Below, in pieces: positions 35,018-45,800 of a stretch of DNA of 64,000 nt. The position numbers and the translations under genes were made by a program. The stretch spans positions 66,280-130,279 of the forward strand of contig NZ_JALOCH010000009.1 in assembly GCF_023227875.1 (NCBI RefSeq). The letters run 5' to 3'. Within the stretch, counting starts at the first letter, position 1; each line of letters starts with the position of its first letter. The stretch is from Methanoregula sp. (GTDB taxonomy: Archaea; Halobacteriota; Methanomicrobia; Methanomicrobiales; Methanospirillaceae). The notes below the pieces were generated by a model. It saw only the letters and a list, made by a program, of their open reading frames with translations. It was not told where the DNA came from and searched no databases.

Positions 35018-36871
35018 ATGGCTAAAGAGAAGGTTCTGGGAATCGATCTGGGAACAACCTTTTCCTGTATGTCGATCATGGAGGCCGGGAAGCCCATCGT
35101 CATTCCGAATGCTGAAGGCGGGAGGACAACCGCGTCCATTGTCGCATTTACCAAGGAAGGGGAACGGCTTGTCGGCAGTCTTGCCAAGCGCCAGGCAGTG
35201 ACCAACCCCCAGCGCACGATCCAGTCCATCAAGCGGAAGATGGGGACGAGCGAGAAAGTAACCATCGATGGCAAGGGTTACACCCCGCAGGAGATATCCG
35301 CCATGATCCTGCAGAAACTCAAGGTCGATGCCGAGGCATATCTTGGCGAGAAGATCACCAAGGCGGTTGTCACCGTCCCCGCATACTTCAACGACGCCCA
35401 GCGACAGGCCACCAAGGATGCCGGCCAGATCGCCGGCCTTGAAGTGCTGCGGATCATCAACGAACCGACAGCAAGCGCACTCGCATATGGCATCGACAAG
35501 GAAAATGATGCAACGGTCCTTGTCTACGACCTCGGCGGCGGGACATTCGATGTATCGATCCTGACACTTGGCGACGGTGTGTTCGAGGTGAAGTCCACGG
35601 CCGGGAACAACCATCTTGGCGGCGATGACTTTGACAAACTTGTCCAGGACTACCTGATTGAGGAGTTCAAAAAGAAGGAGGGTGTTGACCTCAGGAATGA
35701 TCCCTATGCAATGCAGCGCCTGCGTGAAGCGTCTGAAAATGCAAAGATCGAACTCTCCCAGCGGCAGACCACGAACGTCAACCTGCCGTACATCACCACC
35801 GACGCCAGCGGCCCAAAGTTCCTCAATATCGACCTGACCCGGTCAAAACTGGAGCAGCTCATCGGGGATCTCGTAGAATCCACGGTCGGCCCGGTCAAGC
35901 AGGCACTCAGCGATGCAAAGCTGGAGCCAAAGGACATTGACCACGTACTGCTTGTCGGCGGATCGACCCGCGTCCCGCTTGTGGTGGAGACAATCAGGAA
36001 ACTCATCGGCAAGGAGCCAGACAAAGGCATCAACCCGGATGAGTGTGTTGCCGTCGGTGCCGCGATTCAGGGTGCAGTCCTTACCGGGGAGACCAAGGAC
36101 ATCGTCCTCCTGGATGTCACCCCGCTGACACTCGGCATCGAGACACTTGGCGGGATCGCCACCAAGCTCATCGAGCGGAACACGACCATCCCATCACGAA
36201 AGAGCCAGATCTTCTCCACTGCCGCGGACGGCCAGACCAGTGTTGAGATCCATGTAGTACAGGGCGAACGGGCACTTGCCAAGGATAACTTCACGCTCGG
36301 CAAGTTCCAGCTGACCGGCATCCCACCGGCACCACGGGGCATCCCCCAGATCGAGGTCACGTTCGATATCGATTCAAACGGTATCATCCACGTGTCGGCA
36401 AAAGACCTTGGCTCGGGCAACCAGCAGGCGATCTCCATCAAGGGCGACCGGAAACTGTCCGAAGAGGATATCAGGAAGGCCATGGAATCCGCCAAGCAGT
36501 TCGAGGAAGAAGACAAGAAGAAGCGCGACGAGATCGAGCTGCGCAACCAGGCAGACACCGCAGTCTTCATGGCCGAGAAGATGCTCAAGGAGAGCGGCGA
36601 CAAAATCGATACGGAAGACAAGACAAAAATCGAGGAGGGTATTGCAGCGATAAAGAAGGCCCTGCCGGAAGACAACCTCGATGAGATCAAGAAGGCCATG
36701 GAATCCCTGACAGAGTCCGTGTACGCAGCAACGACCAAGATGTACCAGAAGGCACAGGCAGACCAGGCAGCACAGCAGCCGCCGGGCGATGGTGCCGGTC
36801 CCGCTCCCGAACAGGAGCAGAAGACCGATGACAATGTCGTCAATGCCGACTATAAGGTAAAAGAAGAGTGA
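35018..36871 (+). CDS. dnaK: Chaperone DnaK (Hsp70)
   Basis: 617 residues. ATPase motifs: GIDLGTTFSCMSIMEAG at the start, VPAYFNDAQRQATKDAG near 125, YDLGGGTFDVSIL near 172, LVGGSTRVPLV near 311. Substrate domain begins LLDVTPLTLGIETLGG near 367, and the lid is charged and helical. The tail is Gln/Pro-rich and ends NADYKVKEE. Hsp70 in archaea is of bacterial type and patchily present. Middle gene of the operon with the interdomain and lid regions complete. Confidence 0.98.
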   Translation: MAKEKVLGIDLGTTFSCMSIMEAGKPIVIPNAEGGRTTASIVAFTKEGERLVGSLAKRQAVTNPQRTIQSIKRKMGTSEKVTIDGKGYTPQEISAMILQKLKVDAEAYLGEKITKAVVTVPAYFNDAQRQATKDAGQIAGLEVLRIINEPTASALAYGIDKENDATVLVYDLGGGTFDVSILTLGDGVFEVKSTAGNNHLGGDDFDKLVQDYLIEEFKKKEGVDLRNDPYAMQRLREASENAKIELSQRQTTNVNLPYITTDASGPKFLNIDLTRSKLEQLIGDLVESTVGPVKQALSDAKLEPKDIDHVLLVGGSTRVPLVVETIRKLIGKEPDKGINPDECVAVGAAIQGAVLTGETKDIVLLDVTPLTLGIETLGGIATKLIERNTTIPSRKSQIFSTAADGQTSVEIHVVQGERALAKDNFTLGKFQLTGIPPAPRGIPQIEVTFDIDSNGIIHVSAKDLGSGNQQAISIKGDRKLSEEDIRKAMESAKQFEEEDKKKRDEIELRNQADTAVFMAEKMLKESGDKIDTEDKTKIEEGIAAIKKALPEDNLDEIKKAMESLTESVYAATTKMYQKAQADQAAQQPPGDGAGPAPEQEQKTDDNVVNADYKVKEE

Positions 36872-36878
36872 GCAAACG

Positions 36879-38009
36879 ATGAGTGCGGGCGATTACTATG
36901 ACACGTTAGGCGTTCCGCGGAATGCCGACGAGAAGGAGATCAAGAAAGCCTACCGCAACCTCGCCCGCAAATACCACCCCGATGTCTGCAAGGAGCCCGG
37001 CGCCGAAGAGAAGTTCAAGCAGATCAACGAGGCCTACAGTGTCCTTTCCGACGACCAGAAAAAGGCACAGTATGACAACATGGGCCACGAGACCTTCACC
37101 AATGCCTCGAAAGGCTCCTACACCGGTGGCGGCGGGTTCGGCGGGGGAGGGTTCTCCGCAGACTTCTCCGGTTTCGGCGATATCTTCGATTTCTTTGGTG
37201 GCGGAGGCCGGCGGAGATCCGGGCCCCAGCCCGGTGCCGACCTGCTGATGCGCATCCAGATACGGCTCGAGGATGCCGTGGCCGGCATGGACCGGGAGAT
37301 CGAGGTGATGCACTCGGAGCCATGCAAGGCGTGCAGCGGTTCCGGCAGTGAGACAAAACGGCTGAATGTCTGCCCCAGGTGCGGCGGCAGCGGGCAGATG
37401 CGGCAGGCAACCAACTCCCCCTTCGGGCAGTTTGTCCGTATGTCCACCTGTTCACAGTGCGGGGGGAAAGGAAAGATCCCTGAAAAGACATGCAGGGAAT
37501 GCCATGGCACAGGACACACCCGCGTCAAGCGGAAAGTATCCGTGCACATCCCTGCCGGGATCGACAACGGGATGCGGCTGCGCATGGAAGGGTACGGGGA
37601 GGCCGGGGACTACGGGGCAGCAAACGGCGACCTGTTCCTTGAAGTCTATGTCCAGCCCCATGACCGGTTCGTGCGTGCCGGTGACAACCTGGAAACCACA
37701 GTCGAGATCAGCCCAATCCAGGCGGTTCTCGGTACCGGGATCGAGATCGAGACCATTGACAAACGCCACATCGACCTCAGGATCCCGGCCGGCATCCAGT
37801 ATAACACGGCGCTCAAGATCGCCGGCGAGGGGGTCAAGCGGCGCGGAAAACCGGGAGACCTCCTGGTCCGGGTCAGGATCATTACCCCCAAATCCATCAG
37901 CAACGAACAGAAGGAACTGTACCAGAAACTGGCTGAACTGGAAGGGAAAGGCGGCGGTGCCGGCGGTTTCTTCTCCGGCATTATGGGGAAGAAGAAGGGT
38001 AAGAAGTAA
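36879..38009 (+). CDS. dnaJ: Co-chaperone DnaJ (Hsp40, type I)
   Basis: 376 residues with every type I element: J domain (YYDTLGVPRNADEKEIKKAYR, with HPD at YHPD near 31), Gly/Phe linker (85-110), four CxxCxGxG zinc modules (CKACSGSG, CPRCGGSG, CSQCGGKG, CRECHGTG) and the C-terminal substrate domain ending GKKKGKK. It stimulates DnaK ATPase. Seven bases separate it from dnaK. Confidence 0.97.
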   Translation: MSAGDYYDTLGVPRNADEKEIKKAYRNLARKYHPDVCKEPGAEEKFKQINEAYSVLSDDQKKAQYDNMGHETFTNASKGSYTGGGGFGGGGFSADFSGFGDIFDFFGGGGRRRSGPQPGADLLMRIQIRLEDAVAGMDREIEVMHSEPCKACSGSGSETKRLNVCPRCGGSGQMRQATNSPFGQFVRMSTCSQCGGKGKIPEKTCRECHGTGHTRVKRKVSVHIPAGIDNGMRLRMEGYGEAGDYGAANGDLFLEVYVQPHDRFVRAGDNLETTVEISPIQAVLGTGIEIETIDKRHIDLRIPAGIQYNTALKIAGEGVKRRGKPGDLLVRVRIITPKSISNEQKELYQKLAELEGKGGGAGGFFSGIMGKKKGKK

Positions 38010-38088
38010 TTCATCCCCATCCCCTCCCCCACTTTTTTACATTTGTTCTGGCACACCTATTTGTGCGCCCGGATACCATCTGATCAGG

Positions 38089-39057
38089 ATGAAGCTGCTC
38101 TTTGAGCTCTCGGGAGAGAATGCAACCCTCCCGTTCGCGGAGCTCGAATGTATCGGGACCGTGACTGACCAGCGGTTGCAGGTCGCAGTAGCCGACTGCC
38201 CTGACCCGGAGGCAGCAGAGCGCCTTGCCATGACACAGGTCGTGCTTGAATACCTCGGGGAGTGCGAGCCCGATCTCACGGCATTCCGCGATCTGCTCAA
38301 AGGCCTTGCACTGGAAACGGATGTGGCCTTTGCCGGCAGGGCAAAAAAGGTCCACGGGGGGTGCCATGAACGAAACCCGGCATCGCAGCGGGAGTTCGAG
38401 CGACTGATCGGCACGATGATCTCCGGTCCCGTCTCGCTCAATTCTCCGGAGGTCGAGTACCGGGCAATCCTCTCGGAAGACCGGTGCTATTTTGGCAGGG
38501 TCATCTACACGATCAACAGGGCAGCATACGATACCCGGAACCCCGGCAAGCGCGACTTCTTCCACCCGGGGGTCATGATGCCGCGGATGGCACGGACCCT
38601 TGTGAATATTGCATGCACCCGCCCGGGCGATAGTGTGCTTGACCCGTTCTGCGGGACCGGGGGTATTCTTATCGAGGCCGAGCTGCTCGGCATGCACACG
38701 ATTGGCAGCGACTTCGACCCGTTCATGATCGGCGGGAGCCTGCAGAATGCAAAGGAAACGGACTTTCTCATGGGGGATGCCACATCCCTCCCGTTCCGGG
38801 ACCATTCGGTTGACAGCGTTGTCACGGACTTCCCGTACGGCCAGTCGGTCTGCATCCGCAAGAGCGATACGATGGACCAACTCTATGGCGATGCCCTTCT
38901 CGAGATCCGGCGCGTGCTCCGGCCCGGGCGCCGTGCGGTTGTTGTCACCCACCGGGACATTTCCGGCATTGCAGCGCAGCACATGACCGTGCTGCAGCAG
39001 CACGACCAGCGCGTCCATAAAAGCCTGACACGCAGGATCCTGGTCTTAACGCACTAA
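38089..39057 (+). CDS. Trm11/TrmG10-type tRNA (guanine-N2) methyltransferase
   Basis: 322 residues from ATG 38089 (MKLLFELSGENATLPFAELE); the frame is open far upstream into dnaJ but that extension is spurious. The N-terminal 140 residues correspond to a THUMP-type RNA-binding region (KVHGGCHERNPASQREFERLIG). The methyltransferase core has LDPFCGTGGILIEAELLG, IGSDFDPFMIGGSLQNAK and the catalytic TDFPYGQS (DPPY type, with Asp-Phe-Pro-Tyr). Known relatives make m2G/m2,2G at position 10 of tRNA. The DFPYG variant is seen in the family. Confidence 0.9.
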   Translation: MKLLFELSGENATLPFAELECIGTVTDQRLQVAVADCPDPEAAERLAMTQVVLEYLGECEPDLTAFRDLLKGLALETDVAFAGRAKKVHGGCHERNPASQREFERLIGTMISGPVSLNSPEVEYRAILSEDRCYFGRVIYTINRAAYDTRNPGKRDFFHPGVMMPRMARTLVNIACTRPGDSVLDPFCGTGGILIEAELLGMHTIGSDFDPFMIGGSLQNAKETDFLMGDATSLPFRDHSVDSVVTDFPYGQSVCIRKSDTMDQLYGDALLEIRRVLRPGRRAVVVTHRDISGIAAQHMTVLQQHDQRVHKSLTRRILVLTH

Positions 39058-39132
39058 GCCGGGCAATTGTCTACCGGGCACAAGGAAAAGAATTCTTTAT
39101 TCCCCTTTCACACCAGATATTATCCGGTTGAT

Positions 39133-39831
39133 ATGAGCATACGATTCCCGGTACATCTGTCGATAATCACGATTGTTTTCCTGCTTCTATTCTGTACTCC
39201 GGCCCTTGCCTATTCCGGCGATGCGACCGGATGGTACGCACAGGGAAATGCGTTCCTTGCATCAGGGAATACTTCCGATGCAGTCGCGGCATACGATCAG
39301 GCGATCAGCCTTGAACCGGGGTACTTCGATGCATGGGACGCCAAAGCGGACGCACTCAACCGAGACGGCCGGTTCTCCGATGCACTGGACGCATCGACCC
39401 GGGCCGTGGAGATCAATCCCAATTATGTCCAGGGCTGGATCAACCGGGGCCAGATCCTCTATAACCTCGGGTATGTGTACGAAGACCAGATGAACGACCC
39501 GGCCCGGGCGAACGAATACTATACCCAGCAGGTCCTCGCATTCGAAAAGGCGATCGCACTCGATCCCGCCAATGCCGATGCCTGGTTCAACAAGGGATAT
39601 GCCCTTGCCGGCATGAAGCAGTACGATGAGGCGATCGCTGCGTTCGACAAGGTGAAAGAACTCAACCCCGATTACCCGAAGATCGACAAGAACAGGCAGA
39701 TTGCCCGGCAGCTCAGGGATGCGACCGCACCGGATTATATGAAGTATACCCCGGTGTTTGTCGGCATTGCCGCGATCATCATCGGCCTTGTGTTCTGGTT
39801 CGTGTACCTGCGGGAAAAAGAAGAGGAATAA
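39133..39831 (+). CDS. Secreted TPR protein with C-terminal membrane anchor
   Basis: 232 residues from ATG 39133, just before the signal peptide (IITIVFLLLFCTPALAYS); an in-frame start at 39067 would bury it. Four TPR units follow (GWYAQGNAFLASGNTSDAVAAYDQA, AWDAKADALNRDGRFSDALDA, an imperfect unit with a ~10-residue insert YVYEDQMNDP, and AWFNKGYALAGMKQYDEAIAAFDK). A C-terminal helix (VFVGIAAIIIGLVFWFVYL) ends in REKEEE. So the TPRs should face outside. It converges with the giant TPR gene, which has the same repeat type. Confidence 0.85.
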   Translation: MSIRFPVHLSIITIVFLLLFCTPALAYSGDATGWYAQGNAFLASGNTSDAVAAYDQAISLEPGYFDAWDAKADALNRDGRFSDALDASTRAVEINPNYVQGWINRGQILYNLGYVYEDQMNDPARANEYYTQQVLAFEKAIALDPANADAWFNKGYALAGMKQYDEAIAAFDKVKELNPDYPKIDKNRQIARQLRDATAPDYMKYTPVFVGIAAIIIGLVFWFVYLREKEEE

Positions 39832-39888
39832 TTTTTACAAGGATCGGAAAAACGCAGATAACAGTATCAAAAGCGGAACGGGAACCCC

Positions 39889-42800
39889 TTACCTTCCCTT
39901 CTCGTAACAGATCTTTGCTTCCTCGGGTTTGCCGATCTTGTCAAGGACATCCCCGATATCGTTCCAACACTCCTTGCGCCCGGGATCGATCTCCAGCGCC
40001 CGCTTGAATGCAGCGAGGGCGTCCTGGAACATGCCCATCTCCTGGAGCGCCCGGCCCTTGTGGATCCAGGCATCGACGAACTCCGGCTGAATATGGAGCA
40101 TCGCATCGAACGCCTCCACGGCGTCTTCATTCCGGCCGAGCGCAATCAGGGCACTGCCCCGGGTAAAGTACGCGATGGAGAACGTTGGATCGATCAGCAG
40201 GGCACGGTCATAAAACTCGATGGCTTCATCGTATTTCTGCCGGGCCGACAGGGCCATCCCCTGCCGTGTCAGTGCCTCGGTATTTTCCGGGTCCAGTGCA
40301 AGCCCGCTCTCGTACGCCCTTTCCGCATCCGGATATTTGCCGAGATCATACATGACATTCCCTTTTCCCATCCACGCCTCGACAAGGTTCGGATCCAGCT
40401 CGATCGCCTTGTCAAAGGCCTCGATCGCGTCCCGGTTCATCCCGAGCTCGGCGAGGGAAACGCCCTTGTGGGCAAATACCGGCGGGAGGTGCTCGATCTC
40501 CAGTGCACGGTCATAGGACCCGATCGCCTCGCGGTATTGTTCGAGGGCTGCATAGGCCAGTCCCTTCTGGTCATGGATCACGGCCATCCGCGGCATGATC
40601 TCCAGCGCATGGTCGAATGCCGTGATCGCCGCATCGTAACTCACCAGTTCAACGAGTGCACGACCTTTCCAGAAGAGTGCCTGCCAGCAGGAGGGGTTGA
40701 TATCGATCGCCTGGTCAAACGCAGTGGCTGCTGCCGTCGGGTTCACAAGGGCAAGGAGCGCCCGGCCTTTTTCGTACAGGGCACCCGCATTCCCGGGGGT
40801 GAGCGCGAGGACCTGGTCGAAGGAGGAAATGGCATCCTTGTATTTTCCGGTGTGGAGCTGGGACCTCCCGCGTTCGTAGATCGCCTCGGCGTATTCATGC
40901 TGGATACCCAGTGCCGCGTTGAACGCAGTTATCGACTCATCATACCGCTCGATGCGGGCGAGGGCAACACCCTTGTGGAAGTAGGCCTCCGCGTAGCGGT
41001 TGTTGTTTGCAAGGGCCAGGTCGAAAGACGGGATCGCGTCCTCGTACTGTTTCTGTTCAAGGAGGGCACGGCCCTTGTAATAGTATGCTTCGGGATAATC
41101 CGGCTGGTGGATGAGCGCCTGGTCGAATGCACCGACCGCCTCATCCGCACGATGCACCTTTATCAGGGCAATGCCCCGGAAGAGGTAGGCAGCGGCATAG
41201 GACGGGTTGAGGGAAAGGGCGTGCCCGTAATCCTGGATTGCCAGGTCGAACAAGTCGAGGCTGGCGCGTGAGATCCCGCGGTACAGCCAAGCTTCCGCAA
41301 ACCCGTCATTCTCCGAGATCGCCCGGTCATACGCGATGACAGCCTCGTTGTTCATGGAGAGCATCGCGAGTGCCCGGCCCTTCTGGTAATACGCTTCTGC
41401 ACAGTGAGGATGCTGCGCCAGCGCTGCCTCGAAATTCCTGATGGCTTCGTGATATTTCCCGAGCCTTAATAAGGAAAAGCCAAGGGAATAACTGGCACGT
41501 GCATCCTTTGGGTTGATGCCAAGGGCTTTGTTGAAGAAACTGACCGCGTCATGGTCCCTGCCAAGAGCGGATACGGCCCTTCCCTTTCCCGTCCAGATAT
41601 GGGCGAAATTGGGGCGGATCTTCAGGGCCTTGTCAAAGGCCTGGATCGCATCGTCGTACTGCGAGAGTTTTGCCAGCGCTGCTCCCTTGTGGTACAGGGC
41701 ATCCACATTCTTTGGCTGGAGGGAAAGAGCATTATCGAACGCGATCACCGCCTCCTGGAACATGCCCATATGGCACAGGGACCGTCCCTTGTCGTAATAT
41801 GCCGACATGTAATCCGGCCGGATCTCCAAAGCCCTGTTGAATGCCTCGATCGCATCCTCGTACCCGTTCGATGCATAAATCGCACTTCCCTTGAGATACC
41901 AGGCATCGGCATTGGACGGGTCAATCTCGAGCGTCCGGATATAAGATTCAACGGCATCGTTGTGCCGGCCCAGCGCGGAAAGCGCTTTGCCCCGGTGGAG
42001 CCATGCATCGATCGATTCCGGGAAGATCCCGATCACGTTATCGAAGGCCTCGATCGCGTCCTGGGACCTTCCGGTCTGGAAGAGGGAAAGCCCCTTATGG
42101 TACGAGGCCTGCCAGTTGTCGGAGTCGAGGTCGATGTTCTTGTTGAAGGCGATGATCGCCTCGTCATGCCGGCCAAGGCTCGCAAGGGCAAGACCTTTGT
42201 GGTAATACACGCCGGCATAGTTCCCGTCGATGCTGAGCACCTTATCGAATGTTTTGGCCGCCTCGCGGAACATCCCCAGCGCTGACAGGGCCCGGCCCTT
42301 GTCGTACAACGCTTCCGTATACGTGGGGTCGATCTCCAGTGCACGGTCAAAGATCTTGATGGCCTCCTCGTTCTTCCCCATCTTCACAAGAGCTGCACCT
42401 TTGAAATGGAGGGACGGGATGTGCATGGGCTGGACCGCAAGTGCATTATTGTAGGCATCGACTGCCTCCTTTGGCATTTCGAGGCTGTCGAATGAACGGG
42501 CCCTCGCAAAGAGGGCATCGAAATAGTCCGGCCGGATGCGGACCGCCTGGTTGAATGCATGGATGGCATCGTCATGACGGTTGAGCCGGGACAGGGCCAT
42601 GCCCTGTTCGAACCATGCCTTGTCATTATCCGGTGTCAGGGTCAGCAGGTGATGGTATGATTCGACCGCTTCCTCAAACTTATCAAGGGCGACATACGAT
42701 GCAGCACGGTGATACATCGCGTCGTGGTCCCCCGGGTCAGACCGGAGTACCGTATTGAAGGCATGTATCGCATCGCCATACCGTTTCAGGTTATAGAGGG

Positions 42801-45800
42801 CATGCCCTTTCGCATGCCATGCTTCGGTATGCTGCGGAGAGTGCCCGATGATCCTGTCAAACGACTCAATGGCACGGTCATAGGATCCCAGTGCAGAGAG
42901 TGCACGCCCTTTTCCGAGATATGCATCCATATCGTCCGGACGCTGTTCGAGCACATGGTCGAATGCGGGCACGGCCTCATCGAAATTCCCAAGACGCATA
43001 TAGGACTGGCTCAGGTGATACCATGCATCCGTGAGGGTTGCGTCAAGGTCAAGGGTGGCAGAGAGCGTGGATGCCGCTTCAGGAAACCGGTCAAGGTGGA
43101 AGAGTGCCAGTCCTTTATGGTAGAGGGCAGGGACATACGAAGCATTGATCGAGAGCGTTGCATCGAATGCCGTGAGCGCTTCCCTGTACTGGGTAAGCCG
43201 CTCGAACGCGAGCCCCTTGTCGTAAAAGGCGTTGATGAAGTGCGGATCGATCGCGGTCGTGTTCTCGAATGCCTGGATTGCATCGCGGTCACGGTCGAGG
43301 TGCACCAGGGCAACGCCCTTGTCATACCACGCGTTGGCATATTTTCGGTTGATCGCGATGGCGTGGTCATAGGATGCAACCGCTTCTTCATACCGGCCCA
43401 GCTCCGACAGCGCAATGGCACGGTCATACCACCCGTTTGCATTCTTCGGATCCAGGTCAAGGGCATGGGTCAGGGCATCGATGGCCGGTTCAAACTGGCC
43501 GAGCGAGAGGAGCGAACTGCCCTTCCTGAGCCAGGCTCCCCCGCAATGGTCATCGGCCCCGAGCACCTGGTCAAAACAGGGGACTGCGTCCTGGTACCGT
43601 GCCAGATCGGTGAGCGACCGGCCTTTCAGGTACCAGGGAACCGGGTTCTCCGGGGTGAGGGCAATGGCACGGTCAAAGGATTCCAGGGTCTCCTCAAACC
43701 GGCCCAGGTCGTACAGGGTACTGCCACGGAGCACCCAGACATCGGCATTGTTGTTTTCGAGTTCCAGTGCACGGTCGACCGACTGGAGTGCCTCATCGAA
43801 CCGCGACAGTCGTGCCAGGGAACGTCCCTTCTGGTACAGGACCTGCGAATTGTTCGGCTCCACTTCCAGCATCTTGTCAAACGCCCTGAGGGCGTTCTCA
43901 TATTTACCGAGCCCGAAGTAGGAAAGACCGGTCTGGTATACGGCATCGACGATCGAAGTATCGTGGGTGAGGGCCTGTTTGTAGGAGCGTATCGCCTTCT
44001 CGTATTTCCCCAGGGCCTGGAGGGCAAGTCCCTTGTAGTAATGAGCCTGGTAAAAATCCGGGGCATGTTCAAGGGCATAATCGAAGGATGCGATAGCATC
44101 TGTGTATTTCCCGAGCCGTGAGAATGCACGCCCCCTCAGGTATGCGGCATCATACCAGGTGGAATCGAGTTCAAGGGTACGGGTAAACGCAAGTATTGCC
44201 TCCTCATCCCTGCCGAGTTCCGTTAATGCCTGCCCGCGGCTGAACACGGCCTGCACGGATTTCGGGTCATACTCAATAGTTTTATCAAATGCTTCAACAG
44301 CAGAGGAATAATCCGCGAGCTTTGTGAGGCAGACACCCTTGTCGAGCCAAGCGGCTGCATCTTCCGGCGCGAGACCCAGGGTCCTGGTGAAGGATTCCAG
44401 TGCATCCTGCCACCGTCCAACCTGCATGAGGGAGTTCCCGCGGTAATACCAGAGTTCCCGGGTATTCAGCCCCATGGACACGGCCCGGTCAAAGGCTGCG
44501 ACGGCATCCTCATGGCGGCTGATAATTGCCAGTACCAGCCCTTTCTGGTACGCGGCATCCTGCATATCCGGTTGCAGTTCAAGAGTACGATCGAAGGCAG
44601 GAAGGGCATCTTCGTATTTTTTCAGCGCGTTCAGTTCACGTGCCTTATTGTACCATGCGACAGCACAGGTACCTTCGGACACGATCGCCTTCTCGAATGC
44701 TGCAAGGGCTTCCTCGTGAAGGTTCTGTGCAGAAAGGGCAACGCCCTTGTAATACCAGGCAGTGGCGTTTTTCTTGTCGAGAGTGATCAGCTTCTCGAAC
44801 ATCGCATGGGCATCATCCCACCGGCTGAGGCGGAGATATGCCTTCCCCCGGAAGAGGAGGGCTGCCGGGTTCTGGGGTTTTCGTTTCAACGATTTGCCCA
44901 GCGATTCCACTGCCTCCTTATACCGGGCAAGGCGGTACAGGGAGTGTCCCTTGCATGCAAGGAGCTCCGGGTTTGCGGTATCGTTCTCCAGCGCCCGGTC
45001 CAGTTCAATGACCGAGTCCTCGTACCGGGAAAGTTTTACCAGGGAGATCCCCCGGCCCCGGTGTGCCCGCACATTTTCCGGATCCTGTGCGATCACCCCG
45101 TCAAACGAGGAGATGGCCTCCGCATAACGGTTGAGGAGCAGCAGGGATTCGCCTTTTGCCAGGAGAGAACGCGGGTCCTGCGGGTCGAGGGCAAGTGCCC
45201 GGTCTGCCGAAGCGATCACTGCTTCATACCGTTCAAGCCTGAACAGGCAGAGCGCCTGCTCGGTATGGACCCTTGCCGTGTTCAGGCCAAGCTCGATGCA
45301 GCGGCTGAACGCTTCGAGAGCGTCCTCGTACCGGTCGAGGTGGGTGAGGGAAAGACCCTTCTCGAACAGGACCTCGGCAACATCCGGCTTAACCCCCAGG
45401 AAGCCATCAAACGCTTCTACGGCTGTCGCGAATTTTTCAAGCATGACAAGTGCCCTGCCCTTCTCCTGCCATGCTTCGGCATTGGACGGGTTGATCTCGA
45501 TGACCCGGGTAAATGCAGCAACCGCATCGTCATACTCGTGGAGGAGCATCTGGGCAAAACCCTTGTACAGGAATGCCCGTTCGCAGTCCGGGGAGATCCG
45601 GTTGACTTTTGCGTATGCGGCGATCGCTTCCTTGTAGGAAGCAAGATGATCGCGTGCCCGTGCCAGCCCGTAGAGTGCGGAGAGGTCCTTGGGATGGACG
45701 GCCAGCACCTGTTCAAAGGCCGTCGCCGCTTCACGGTACCTCCCGAGTGCGGCAAGGGTCCGGCCATTCTCCAGGAAGGCCTCGGTAAAGTCCGGCATCA

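Noticed and set aside
37366..38088. Extension of the tRNA methyltransferase frame into dnaJ
   Set aside because: It overlaps dnaJ in another frame; the family N-terminus begins at ATG 38089.
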